From Bryopsis sp. KO-2023 (Eukaryota > Chlorophyta > Ulvophyceae > Bryopsidales > Bryopsidaceae): a stretch of 64,000 nt of DNA. The stretch spans positions 62,001 to 126,000 of the forward strand of contig BSYQ01000009.1 of the NCBI GenBank assembly GCA_030272585.1, given 5' to 3'. A model generated the notes under the pieces. The model saw only the letters and a list, made by a program, of their open reading frames with translations, had not been told where the DNA came from and made no database searches. The position numbers and the translations under genes were made by a program. Below, piece by piece: positions 53,451 to 64,000 of this stretch (positions are counted from its first letter, which is position 1; the number at the start of each line of letters is the position of its first letter).

Positions 53451-53689
53451 CATACTATGGACGTGATCGGAAATGATCGGCCGTCCATTTTCGATGTCAG
53501 GACAGGTCGTTTCACTGATCTGACCTGACACGATCTCGTTCCACATGATTCTAAAAATGATCGGTTTTTTTTTTTTTTTTTTTTACCGATCATGATCGAT
53601 GATCGTGATCGTGATCGGCCGATTAAAACCTGATCGATGATCGTGGTCGGCCGATCAAAGCTTGATCGTAATCGGGATCGGGCTTCCGA
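53451..53689. mobile_element. End of a GATCGG hAT element, interrupted
   Basis: It begins CATACTATGGACGTGATCGG and matches the inverse of the large hAT element's right end (23640..23870). It stops at 53689, where an LTR begins, so the remainder should lie beyond element A to the right, outside the window. GTTGTGAG precedes it and would be its 8-bp duplication. Confidence 0.75.
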
Positions 53690-53933
53690 TGTTGTGCTGC
53701 TTGACTTTCAGTGGCAGTGAAAGTCTTTCTCAAACCAAAACCTGGAAAGAGAGTGTACCAACGCCTTTTATGAGCGTTGCTAGTACACATGGTAGCAATC
53801 ACCATACTTGGTGATTGGACCCTGCTACCACCGTGTGGGGACAGATGCAAATGTGTCACGACAGGTGACACACGTGGCGACACACATGTACACGTGGCGA
53901 CACACCGTGACACACGCGTGTGACGTCATAACA

Positions 53934-54354
53934 TTCCTCCCCCCCAAAGTGTCAGACCTCCTGGTCCTGACTCCACTTGGATAAACACTTATATGCTACA
54001 GGGTGCAGAACCTTAGCAATGGTTTACACACGGTACTTTGACCAAGTGTTGAAATCTCTAGGTGCCTTTCAGCGAGCCACTACACCAAAAGTTTCATATC
54101 CGGTCAAGATTGAGATTGGAGAAACATCTCAAAGTTTGTGATCCCTTTCACAAAACCAAACCATCTTAAGGGTCAAGACACCTTCTCAAACCCGAGATAA
54201 AACCCCTTTTCATGGTGAACGCTTTTCCACATTGGCTACCTTGCCTTAGGAAAACAATATCTCACCCGTCGGCATTCACACATATGTGCGGAGATATTCA
54301 AATCAAATTTTGCCCATTCAATTTATTTCCCTTCTCTTGAGATCTCCTACTCTG
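53934..54354. other. Non-coding 3' part of element A
   Basis: This stretch, between the pol stop and the 3' LTR, shows no further frame. Such untranslated stretches before the polypurine tract are normal in Gypsy elements. Confidence 0.55.
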
Positions 54355-57300
54355 TCAATTGCGCTCTTTCGACCGAAGGCGTTCACTTCGACGGATAACA
54401 ATTGGCGGAGACAAGTCCGTCGACTTGATTTTGTTTTGGTATTCTTCTACCAATTCCCTAGCATTCTCCATATGCTCTTCGGGTTCCCAAGTATTATGCT
54501 CATGTCCATAACCCATCCATTTGCACAAATACTCAGTTTTACGCTTTCGACCTATTCGCCGTACACGATGATCTAAAAGCATCTCAACCTCATATTCCAA
54601 CTCATCATCGAGTTCCACCGGCGGAGGAGGCTGAACTTTTCCATGCGCCCAATAAGGCTTCAACAAGCTCGCATGAAAAACCGGATGAATTTTAAGATAG
54701 TTCGGTAAATCCAACCGAAAAGCTACCTTACCGATTTGATCCGAAATAGTAAAGGGTCCGATCCACTTCGGCATCAGTTTTCGGGATCCTGGATGTTTTA
54801 GGCGGATATGCCGTGCATCCAACAACACCTTATCGCCTACTTTCACATCCACAGGACGTCTATGTCGATCAGCATACGCCTTCATCCTTTGACGTGCTGC
54901 CTCTAAACACCTTTTCGCCTTCACAATGCTATCTCTTATCGTTGTCGTCATTCTTTGTACAGCTGGCACCGCCATCTGCAGTGACGAGCTCTTTCTACTA
55001 GATGCACCTGGCCCGAATCCAGGCATCTGTGCCGTCGTAGCTGTCCAAGGATCACGACCGTAATTAAGGAAAAATGGTGTCTCACCAGTCGCTTCCGACT
55101 TGGAGTTATTCATAGCAAACTCGACAACTGGCAACAGTTCAGACCAATCACTGTGGCGTATCCCAACAAAATGTCTTAGGGTGTCTTCTAAGACTTTGTT
55201 CATTGCCTCAGTCTGCCCATCAGTGGTGGGATGAAAAGCAGTTGACATAGCCTGACTGATCTTCCAAGTATTACACAATTCCGCAAAGAATCGTGATCTC
55301 CACCTGGGATCTCTGTCACTCACCAATGTCCTAGGAAGACCGTGTGAACGGAAGACATGTGATACAAAGAGTCTCGCTGTTTCTGCAGCATCACACTTCG
55401 TGTATGTTGCAACGCATCTCACCATTTTCGTGAGTCGGTCCACGAAAACTAGGATCGCATCATAATGCTCAGCACCTGACTTGGGAAGCTCGACTATCAA
55501 ATCCATCGAAACACTCTCCCAACGAGCATCTGGTATCGGTAGAGGTTGCAACGAACCAGGAGGTTTGCCACGTCTCCACTTGTTCCGTTGACAACTATCA
55601 CAACCTTTGATAAAGGACAATATATCCTTCTCTACCCCTGGCCACCAAAACCACTTCAACAAATTGTGTTTCGTCTTTTTGACACCAAAGTGTCCCGAAT
55701 ACACCGTTGAATGAAAATCTTTTATAATATCCAACCTGAGGCCATTAAAGTTTGGGACAACCACCCGCGTTCCATTCCACCAAAAACCCGAGTCGAAACG
55801 ACACATTGAAGCAGCGGATTCCAATGTATTGAACCACTCGTCTTTAGCGTACCCCTCAGATAATCGTCGCTGAAGATCGATATTAGGCAAAGGAGAGAGA
55901 GCTGGGCCCTCCTCACCAAGGTGACTGAGTCGGCCACGCTTGCTCACCGACTCCAACAAGACACTGATCTGCTGAGAATACCGTACAGGATAGCGCGACA
56001 AGGGGTCTGCTACATTCGTCCTGCCTGGCTGGTATTCCCACTTGAATCGGTATCCCTGAAGACACTCAAGCCACCGCACCGCTCTTCGAGACAACGTTAC
56101 CTGGGAATGGAAAAATGTGTTGGGTTTGTGATCCACGATCACCTTAAACTCCATCACATCCAGATAGCACCTCCACAATTTCAAAGCATGGACAACAGCA
56201 AACATTTCTTTGTCTGATATTGACCATCTCAATTGTGCACCATGTAGCATTTTACTTTCAAATGCTATTGGTCGACCTTCTTGAAGTAATATTGCACCAA
56301 TAGCCCAATCCGAGGCATCGGCAATAACTTCAAAAGGCTTACTGAAATCTGGCATTGCCAAGCAAGGTGCATGGGTCAGGGCTTCCTTAACTGCAACCAT
56401 TGCTTTGCGACAATCATCATTCCAGTCCCACTCCTTACTCTTCCTAAGTAAGTTCGTAAGTGGTCCGACCAATTTACTGTATCCTTGAATGAACCGACGG
56501 AAGTAATTTGAAAGACCTAAGAAGGATCTCAACTCAGATATATTTTGTGGCTCTGGCCAATCAATGACCTTCTGAGTCTTGCGAGTATCTACCGCAATCC
56601 CTTCTTTGCTTATCACGAAGCCAAGATAATGCAATGCATCCTTAAAGAAATCACACTTTGATCTCTTCAAGAAGAGCTTGTGCTCTCTCAAACGATCCAT
56701 GACCTTTTTGAGATGCATGATGTGGTCTTTCTCATTCCTCGAATACACAAGTATATCATCAAGATAGATAAGGACGTACTTCCCTATCATCCCATGAAAT
56801 ACACGGTTCATCCATGTTTGGAATATCGCTGGTGCGTTCGTCAAACCCATCGGTAAGACACGATATTCAAACAATCCAAAGGGCGTTTTGAAAGCCGTTT
56901 TAGCCTGGTCCTCAGCTTTGACACGAAGCTGCCAGTAACCAGCTTTCAAATCAAGGGCGGAAAAGTACCTCGCACCTTGTAACTGATCCAACAGATCATC
57001 GATACGTGGGATAGGGTATTGATTTTTGACTGTTAACTTATTCAAACCTCTATAGTCCACACACATTCTTTTTGTCCCATCCGGTTTGGGTACAAACAAG
57101 ACTGGTGCTCCCCATGGACTACACGACGGTTGAATAAGTCCCTTAGCCAACATATCCGATATCTGATCCTCAATTTCCTTGCGCTCTCCAGGCGTATAGC
57201 GAAATATAGGACGACTCACAGGATTTGCTCCTGGTATCAGATCTATAGAAGCATCGAACTCTCTAGAGGGTGGACACGAGGCCAATTCATTCGCAAACCG

Positions 57301-58377
57301 ATCCTCGTATTGGTCCAATATAGGAGCCAACATGTTCTCCAACGTTTCTTTCTCAACATGATCACCGTGTGCGGATTTTACCACATCCTCTAGTGATCCA
57401 CGTTCACGAAACAACGCATTAGGAGACCCATGTTCCTCCCCCTCAAGAGGTGGCGTGACCTCACGCACCAAGACAAGGAATGGAGTGATCCGATCATCAC
57501 GAAGACATCGTTTCACTTGTTTAATGGAAAGAAATGGAGTAACCGTATGAACACAACGATCACTACGATTTCGAGCCGAAATAGTATGATGGATCGTAAC
57601 TCGACGTCCACGAGTTGACAACAACGAACAACTGTTATGAAGGAAATCCATATGAGCACAATGGTCCTTCAACCAAACATCTCCAAGATAAAGGTCAAAG
57701 TGAGGAGCACTGATCACCAAGCACTCTAACTTTTCACGAAGACCTTGTATCCGAAGAGGAACTGTGGTTTTACCAGAACAAGTCAATGGTGTACCATCAG
57801 CCATTTGAACAGTTGTATCACTTTGAGCTTGGTATGAGATACCATAAGCCTCACAAAATTGTTGGGAAATATAGGCTGAACCAGCCGCACCCGAATCCAA
57901 CAATATATGTGCAGGAGTATCAAAGATACGTCCCTCGAAAACCATAGACATAGTCATGATCTCCTTGTCAATTGTGGGTTCCACAATTCGAGGCACAGGA
58001 GCATCATAATACACATCAAATGGTTGGGAAAATGGTATCTTACGAGCTCTCTCAAATAAGAATGCCCCTTTCCGATATTGTGCTATCAAGCGCATGCTAT
58101 CAAACACACGAAAAGCTTTGCGCATCTTATGAGGTACCAAGACACAAGCACTTGTTGTCATTGGTGCTCTTTTCTTACACTCGAAATAGTGCTTCAGGAA
58201 AGCATCCATTTGTGCCTTTCCTGGGTTGAGCCACACATGCTCGCCCGACACATCACATGTAAGAAAATCTTCACAAGATCTTTTACAAGCATCAACCGGA
58301 AAACAACCTCCAGAAGAATCGAACGTAAACTTCCGTCCCGTTCTCTCTTCGAGTCTTTCAAGTTCTCGCTTGATCAT
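54355..58377 (-). CDS. pol polyprotein of Gypsy element A
   Basis: This is a 1,340-residue open frame. A retropepsin-like motif (LLDSGAAGSAY, about residue 160) comes first, then reverse transcriptase with IYLDDILVYS and RNase H. Integrase follows with zinc-binding and core regions (FHPTTDGQTEAMN). A C-terminal chromodomain (LCKWMGYGHEHNTWEPEEH) and a basic tail end it. The protease fused to the front suggests the frame continues from a gag region lying beyond the next element. Confidence 0.88.
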   Translation of the reverse strand: MIKRELERLEERTGRKFTFDSSGGCFPVDACKRSCEDFLTCDVSGEHVWLNPGKAQMDAFLKHYFECKKRAPMTTSACVLVPHKMRKAFRVFDSMRLIAQYRKGAFLFERARKIPFSQPFDVYYDAPVPRIVEPTIDKEIMTMSMVFEGRIFDTPAHILLDSGAAGSAYISQQFCEAYGISYQAQSDTTVQMADGTPLTCSGKTTVPLRIQGLREKLECLVISAPHFDLYLGDVWLKDHCAHMDFLHNSCSLLSTRGRRVTIHHTISARNRSDRCVHTVTPFLSIKQVKRCLRDDRITPFLVLVREVTPPLEGEEHGSPNALFRERGSLEDVVKSAHGDHVEKETLENMLAPILDQYEDRFANELASCPPSREFDASIDLIPGANPVSRPIFRYTPGERKEIEDQISDMLAKGLIQPSCSPWGAPVLFVPKPDGTKRMCVDYRGLNKLTVKNQYPIPRIDDLLDQLQGARYFSALDLKAGYWQLRVKAEDQAKTAFKTPFGLFEYRVLPMGLTNAPAIFQTWMNRVFHGMIGKYVLIYLDDILVYSRNEKDHIMHLKKVMDRLREHKLFLKRSKCDFFKDALHYLGFVISKEGIAVDTRKTQKVIDWPEPQNISELRSFLGLSNYFRRFIQGYSKLVGPLTNLLRKSKEWDWNDDCRKAMVAVKEALTHAPCLAMPDFSKPFEVIADASDWAIGAILLQEGRPIAFESKMLHGAQLRWSISDKEMFAVVHALKLWRCYLDVMEFKVIVDHKPNTFFHSQVTLSRRAVRWLECLQGYRFKWEYQPGRTNVADPLSRYPVRYSQQISVLLESVSKRGRLSHLGEEGPALSPLPNIDLQRRLSEGYAKDEWFNTLESAASMCRFDSGFWWNGTRVVVPNFNGLRLDIIKDFHSTVYSGHFGVKKTKHNLLKWFWWPGVEKDILSFIKGCDSCQRNKWRRGKPPGSLQPLPIPDARWESVSMDLIVELPKSGAEHYDAILVFVDRLTKMVRCVATYTKCDAAETARLFVSHVFRSHGLPRTLVSDRDPRWRSRFFAELCNTWKISQAMSTAFHPTTDGQTEAMNKVLEDTLRHFVGIRHSDWSELLPVVEFAMNNSKSEATGETPFFLNYGRDPWTATTAQMPGFGPGASSRKSSSLQMAVPAVQRMTTTIRDSIVKAKRCLEAARQRMKAYADRHRRPVDVKVGDKVLLDARHIRLKHPGSRKLMPKWIGPFTISDQIGKVAFRLDLPNYLKIHPVFHASLLKPYWAHGKVQPPPPVELDDELEYEVEMLLDHRVRRIGRKRKTEYLCKWMGYGHEHNTWEPEEHMENARELVEEYQNKIKSTDLSPPIVIRRSERLRSKERN

Positions 58378-58393
58378 CTTGCGATGAACACGT

Positions 58394-58660
58394 TGTTAGA
58401 CTTGGGGGTGCAAGTCTAAGAAGAGCTAAAAACTAAAACTTATGAGTCCATGACCTTGAAGCCCATTAATACCATGACCCCCAAGGATCCTAGCGTCCCC
58501 GCATGGTACCTAGGACAACCATCCTAGGTGGGCACCCGACATAGGTCTAGTCATCATGACTAGACCTGACTCACATGTCCACGCCAGCATGACTATGCAT
58601 GACTGTACATGATTGTACATGACTGGACCTGACTGGATGTAGCTCTTAACATCCCTAACA
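58394..58660 (-). repeat. 3' LTR of Gypsy element B
   Basis: TG...CA ends and the adjacent purine tract define it. It is not similar to the LTR of element A at 53690, so the two are distinct families despite related pol genes. Confidence 0.7.
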
Positions 58661-59377
58661 TACCTCCCCCCCTAATCAGTCTCCTCCTGGAGACTCCTTT
58701 CCTCACTTCTATATAGCCCATAGAATGATACAGAGTCCCACAACGAACCCCAATTCTTATCATTCAACTATATAAAGTGTTTCGATAACTTGGAGATGTT
58801 ATCATAAGTGTATTCGTCAGAATAAGCCCCTACTCTGATATAGGTCATCCGAGTCCTTCTCATACACGGAGTGCTTCTCGGATCTACCAAGACCATACAC
58901 TTCTCTACACTGGTGGCGAACCAATGTACATCAACTGAAGTCTCGCAACTTCATCTACTTCCATTTATATTCTCATTTTGAATGGATCCCATCTAGAGTT
59001 CAAAATAGAATATAGCGAGAAATTCAATTTAGTTCACTAGTTCATTGAAAATGAGATATGTTCTTAAACATGTCCTCACTTAACAAGAACTTGATCTCGT
59101 TCACAAGATCTGGAACTCTTTTCATATCGACACTCGATTATGAAGAAACATTACCCCACACAAGTCACGAACGAAGTCGCCTACTTCGACGTACCGGAAT
59201 AGGGGGAATCAACGTTGATTTCTTTCTCTTCTGCAGAGATAGGACTTTACGGTTACGGTCACCGTAACCGGACCGTAACCACCGTAACCGGACCGTAACC
59301 GGAGTACAATTTTCGTCAGAAAATCGTACTTTTACGGCCGTAACCGTAGCACCGTACCACTCCGTACCGCTCCGTAC

Positions 59378-60402
59378 CATACTATGGATCTGATCGATCT
59401 TCCAAAACTAAGGTAATATTAGGTCACAGCAGTAATCCGACATCATAACTGCGTCCTAGAACCGATTTTAGCAATGATCGGTTTTTTTTTTTTTTTTTTT
59501 CATTTTTGGCTGATCGGTGATCGTGATCGTGATCGGCCGATCAAATGTTGATCGTGCTCTTGATCGTCCGATCACATGTTGATCGTGATCGTGATCGGTT
59601 CGCCGATCACCGATCTGATCGGTTGTTCCGATCACGATCCCGATCACGATCAAGCGCCGCGACCTGTCGGCACTTCATCGGCTGACCTTGATCGGTGTGA
59701 TCGTGATCGGCCGATCGTGATCGGACCTGCATCCGATCATGATCGGTACTGATCATTTGATCGACGAATTGATCGGTCTCGCGAAAATGCCGACAAGTCA
59801 CCACCCGCAGGTGTTTCTGAGGTGGAAGGATTCGAACCGGGTACCTAACGGATTAGAAGCATACTCACTAACGCTTGGACCACTCGGAGCCACGGTTTGT
59901 AGGTCATCCGTGTCATTATATACGTGATCTGTCAGTCCGACAAACTGAGGTATATAATGACACGGATGACCTAGTGACCGTGGCTCCGAGTGGTCCAAGC
60001 GTTAATGCGTCTGTCTCTAGTCTGTTAGGTCCCAGGTTCGAATCCCTGCACCCCAGAAACACCTGCGGGTGGTGATTTCTCGGCATTTGTGATGGACCGA
60101 TCAATTGACCGATCATGATCCGATCTAATCGGCATCTCCGATCACGATCACGATCACGATCAAGCGCCTCGCCCTGTCGGCGCTTGATCGGCCGATGTTG
60201 GACGGTGTGATCGTGATCGGCCGATCAAAGTTGGCCGATTAAATCGGTCAGCCGATCAGATTGGTGATCGGTTGATCTCCATCGATGATCGGCCAAACCG
60301 ATTTGATCGGCGATCGATCTGATCGGAAAAACCCGATCACGATTTAATCGGTCGGACCGATCAATCCACGACCGATTAGATCGTGATCGGATCCACAGTA
60401 TG
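59378..60402. mobile_element. GATCGG hAT relative nested in the CCGTAA element
   Basis: The ends are CATACTATGGATC and GATCCACAGTATG. CTCCGTAC is duplicated at 59370..59377 and 60403..60410, a target inside the CCGTAA repeats. It is 1,025 bp and the same subfamily as 24255..25185, in opposite orientation. It carries GATCGG arrays around a central tRNA-like inverted pair. Confidence 0.93.
59789..60084. repeat. Head-to-head tRNA-like inverted repeat (second copy)
   Basis: Same layout as 24549..24844 with box-A-like and box-B-like stretches in each arm and GTATATAATGACACGGATGA facing the centre. The order of the two arms is swapped relative to the first copy because the host element is inverted. 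Confidence 0.75.
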
Positions 60403-60487
60403 CTCCGTACCGGACCGTAACGACCGTAACGGCCGTAACAACCGTAAACCGTAGAAAGTGACCCCCGCAGGGTCCCGCGATTCCAAA

Positions 60488-60565
60488 GGAACCCAGGGGG
60501 ATTCGAACCCGCGACCCTACTGACTGCAGCCTAACGCTTTAGCACTGAACCACGCTACTTCACGG
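60488..60565 (-). other. tRNA-like sequence in the CCGTAA element
   Basis: On the minus strand a box-A-like AGCGTGGTTCAGTGC is followed, about 40 bp later, by a box-B GGGTTCGAATCCC. This is a likely RNA polymerase III promoter relic of tRNA origin. Stem pairing looks incomplete, so I do not call a working tRNA gene. Confidence 0.55.
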
Positions 60566-63500
60566 TGATTTAGGGCCTACCGTAGTTATACCGTACCTGT
60601 TCCGTACCGTAAAAACAACATATTACTCCGGTTACGGTACGGAGTTACGGCCGTAGTACGGTGACCGTAACCCGACCGTAACCGGACCGGACCGGAGTCG
60701 GACCAAAAATTTGGCCCAAGTCCTATCTCTGCTCTTCTGGTACTGCTCTACCAGCTCCCGAGCGTTCTCCAAATTCGCTTCAGGCTCCCAAGAGTTGTGC
60801 TCATGTGAGTATCCCGTCCACTTTACCAAGTACTGCGGAACTACTCGTCGACCGACCTTTACTTCACGGTAGTCGAGGAGGTCTTCTACCTCATACTCTA
60901 GTTCTTCCTGTATATCCACAGGTGGCGGAGGAGGTTGTGTCTTTCCATGCGACCAATACCTCTTAAGTAAAGAAGCATGAAAGACGGGATGAATAGGAAG
61001 CGAATCAGGCAATTCCAATCGGAACGCGACCTGTTCTGCCATCGGTTTTCGTTTTTGGACACCTTCCAAAACACGAAAAGGACCCAACCAACGTGGCAAT
61101 AACTTCCTTGATCCAGGGTGTTTCAATTTGATATGTCGTGCATCCAGCAAGACCATATCGCCTACTTGAACATCAACTGGACACCTACGCACATCGGCAT
61201 AAGTCTTCATCCTTTGCTGAGCACTTTCTAAACACCGCTTTGCTTTGACAATCGCCTCACGAATGTCCTCGGTCATCTTCTTCACCGCCGGTACTCCAAT
61301 CTGTGTCCTTCGTCTACTTAGACCTCCAGGACCCATGACATTAGATGTCTTGGATGGAAGTTGTACCGTTAATGGTGTCCACGGATCTCTACCGTAGTTC
61401 AAGAAGAACGGTGTTTCACCAGTAGCCATCGACTTAGAGTTGTTCAAGGCAAACTCTACCACTGGCAACAAGTCACTCCAATCTCTTTGACGAGGTCCTA
61501 CGAAATGCCGTAAGGTATCTTCGAGGATCCTATTCATTGCTTCAGTCTGTCCATCACTCTGTGGATGAAAAGCTGTCGACAATGCTTGAGTGACCCCTAA
61601 GGTCTTACAAAGCTCTCTAAAGAACTTTGAAGTCCACCTAGGATCTCTATCGCTTACGAGGTGCTTAGGAAGACCGTGCAAACGGAAGACCTCAGTAACG
61701 AAGAGTTTCGCCGTTTGTACCGCATCACACGTAGTGTGCGTTGGTACGCATCGCACCATCTTTGTGAGTCGATCCACAAAAACTAAGATGGCATCAAATG
61801 CTTCTGCTCCTGATTTAGGCAAATCAGTAATCAAATCCATTGAAGCTGATTCCCATCGACCATCAGGTATACGTAAAGGTTGCAAAGGACCAGGCACCTT
61901 GCCGCGACGGTGTTTGTTCCTTTGACATGCATCGCATCCCTTTTACGAAGTTTGCGATATCTCCCTCTACGCCAGGCCACCAAAAGTATTTTAAGACTGT
62001 TCTTTGGGTCTTGCGGATCCCAAAATGTCCTGCATATACACTTGCATGGCTATCATGTAGGATATCTTCTCTAAGATTATCCCAATTTGGTACTACTACT
62101 CGTGCACCATTCCACCACAGGCCTGAGTGCTTTTGACAACCTGAAGCGGCGACATCTTCGGTTTCAAACCACTCATCCCTAGTGATCCCCTCAGTCAATC
62201 TCTCCTTTAGCATCGACGTACCGGGCCGGGGCGAGGACGGATCCCCATTCCAAGTTGGTCGTTTCTGGCCACCTCCCAGCTCCGAGAGTATTCCGATCTG
62301 CTGAGAATACGACGGATATCGTGACAAGGGGTCTGCCACGTTCGTCCGTCCCGGCCTGTATTCCCACTCGAACCGGAACCCCTGGAGGACTTCGAGCCAA
62401 CGTGCCGACCTTCGAGAGAGAGTTTCCTGGGAATGGAAATATGTGTTAGGCTGGTGATCACACACCACCTTAAACACACGCACATCCAGGTAGCATCGCC
62501 ACAACTTAAGAGCATGCACTACGGCGAACATTTCCTTGTCACCTATGCTCCAGTTAAGTTGGGCTCCTGATAACTTTCGACTTTCAAAAGCTATAGGATG
62601 TCCCTCTTGCAACAAGATTGCACCGATCGCGTAATCCGAAGCATCCGCGACAACTTCAAAATCTTTTTCGAAGTTAGGCATTGCCAAACAAGGTGCATGT
62701 GTTAAATTCTCTTTAACACCATCAAATCCTCTTTGACAATCCTCGGTCCAACTCCACTCTTTACCCTTCCTAAGTAAATTTGTGAGTGGGGCTACAAGCT
62801 TGCTGTAACCTTGCACAAATCTCCGGAAATAGTTAGAGAGCCCTAAAAATGAACGCAATTCCGCAACGTTCTTTGGGACTGGCCACTCTACTACTTTCTC
62901 CGTTTTCCTTTTATCAGCGGAAATACCATCTTGATTTATAACAAATCCAAGATAGTGAAGCTCTTTCTTAAAGAAATCACATTTTGATCTCTTCAAGAAC
63001 ACTTTGTGCTCACGCAAGCGTTTCATCACCGCTCGCAAATGTTGCACATGTTCCTCCGGAGTTCTGCTGAATACAAGTATGTCATCGAGGTATATTAGGA
63101 CCGACTTCCCAATCATACCCGAGAATACTTGATTCATCCAAGTCTGGAATATTGCAGGTGCATTCGTCAAGCCCATTGGAAGCACTTTATATTCAAACAG
63201 ACCGAATGGGGTTTTGAAAGCAGTCTTCGGTTGGTCTGACTCCTTCAATACCCTGCTTTCAAATCTAAGGCCGAAAAGAACTTCGAACCTTGCAGTTGAT
63301 CAAGGAGATCATCTATCCTTGGTAGTGGATACTGATTCCTGATCGTCAACTTATTTAAGCCTCTGTAGTCGATACACATTCGTCGAGTACCATCTGGTTT
63401 GGGAACAAACAAGATTGGTGCACCCCACGGACTACAACTAGGCTTAATCAAACCCTTCTGCAGCATATCAGAGACTTGATCTTCAATCTCTTTTCTTTCA

Positions 63501-64000
63501 CCCGGTGTGTAACGAAACATTGGTCTATGTACCGGTTTCGCTCCAGGGACAAGATCAATTGCTGCATCCTCTTCTCGAGATGGAGGGCATTCCGCCAACT
63601 CATCTGAGAATCTGTCTTTATACTCATCTAACAGACTTTCCAGCTCTGTTTGATATGAAGACACTCGAGGATTTTTGGGCAATTCGGGTACCCCAGATTC
63701 CTCCCCCTCAAAAGGGTTCGGGACCTCCCGAACTATAACTAGAAAAGGACAAATCTCCTTATTACGGAGTTGTCTTCGAGCTTGGGCTATGCTCAACAAG
63801 GGATTGATCCACGCATTAGGCGGACTAGGGGCACGCACAACCAAATTAGGTCGTATCGTGAGTCGGTTTCCCCGTGTAGCTAGAACCGAAGCACTACCAG
63901 TAGAAAAATTCATCAGTACTCGGTGATTGCATAACCACACATCCCCGAGGTACAAATCAAAATGCTTTGTAGTGATAACTTGACACTCGATTTTCATCCG

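Larger units (their letters stand above)
53690..58393 (-). mobile_element. Ty3/Gypsy element A (chromovirus), visible part
   Basis: A 244-bp 3' LTR (53690..53933, TGTTGTGC...CATAACA) is followed inward by a purine tract reading GGGGGGGAGGAA on the minus strand, then one long pol frame. No gag or 5' LTR is visible. The element stops at 58393, where a different LTR begins, so its remainder probably lies beyond element B. The visible pol frame has no breaks. Age cannot be set without the second LTR. Confidence 0.8.
59236..60731. mobile_element. CCGTAA-rich hAT element (long copy, itself interrupted)
   Basis: It has the same 14-bp ends as 10298..10637 (CAGAGATAGGACTT and its inverse). CTCTTCTG is duplicated at 59228..59235 and 60732..60739. 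The 1,496 bp include a complete GATCGG element (59378..60402). Without that and its duplication the element is about 460 bp. The interior has CCGTAA repeats and one tRNA-like sequence (about 60488..60565). Confidence 0.93.
58394..64000 (-). mobile_element. Ty3/Gypsy element B (chromovirus), broken, runs off the window
   Basis: A 267-bp 3' LTR (58394..58660, TGTTAGAC...CCTAACA) is followed by a purine tract (GGGGGGGAGGTA on the minus strand). A 3' untranslated stretch comes next, interrupted by a hAT element (59236..60731), and then pol sequences to the right edge. The pol region (about 60740..63997) shows reverse transcriptase, RNase H, integrase and chromodomain. It is close in type to element A but diverged from it. 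It looks broken, with about two breaks in the visible coding part. Gag and the 5' LTR lie outside the window. Confidence 0.8.

Noticed and set aside
53690-58660. 53690..53933 and 58394..58660 as the two LTRs of one element
   Set aside because: Both start TGTT and end AACA beside similar purine tracts, but their bodies differ. Each is the 3' LTR of its own element in the same orientation.

Overview
The window is eukaryotic nuclear DNA from the green plant lineage. Intron-containing genes with GT-AG splice sites encode a plastid-lumen CYP37-type cyclophilin, a HAC-type (p300/CBP) histone acetyltransferase, a plant-style DUF2009 protein, a mitochondrial bS6 and RRP8. Their setting is dense nested transposons, as in a large charophyte genome. 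A Chara-like alga is my best guess, but this is inference and no species marker is present. Exon ends and element ends were read by hand and may be off by 1-2 bases.

Bases 1 to about 27,140 are almost entirely transposable elements. A degraded LTR-type element leads into a probable LTR starting at 5158. A large hAT DNA transposon (5670..23870, target duplication GCTGTCAG at both outer edges) sits in that LTR. It carries a BED-finger hAT transposase on + and a second, unrecognised gene on -, convergent, between long GATCGG-rich subterminal arrays. It was later hit by two TGCACAG-rich elements with 9-bp duplications, one CCGTAA-rich hAT MITE, one solo LTR and a young complete-looking Ty3/Gypsy chromovirus (12933..23578). 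To its right come a second GATCGG element (24255..25185) carrying head-to-head tRNA-like sequences, and four MITEs in a row (25219..27133).

Bases about 27,300 to 52,700 are a gene island. It holds an unrecognised + gene (27313..28298), CYP37 (-), a tiny membrane-protein gene (-), mitochondrial bS6m (-) diverging from RRP8 (+), an F-box/LRR-like gene (+), a DUF2009 gene (-) and a HAC acetyltransferase gene (-). The themes are organelle, ribosome-biogenesis and chromatin housekeeping.

Bases about 53,450 to 64,000 are a second nest. A GATCGG element is cut by Gypsy element A, whose visible part ends at Gypsy element B. B holds a CCGTAA hAT element (59236..60731), which holds a complete GATCGG element (59378..60402), which holds an inverted tRNA-like pair. 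The strongest candidate for something undescribed is the two-gene hAT family with GATCGG arrays and its tRNA-like-bearing short relatives.
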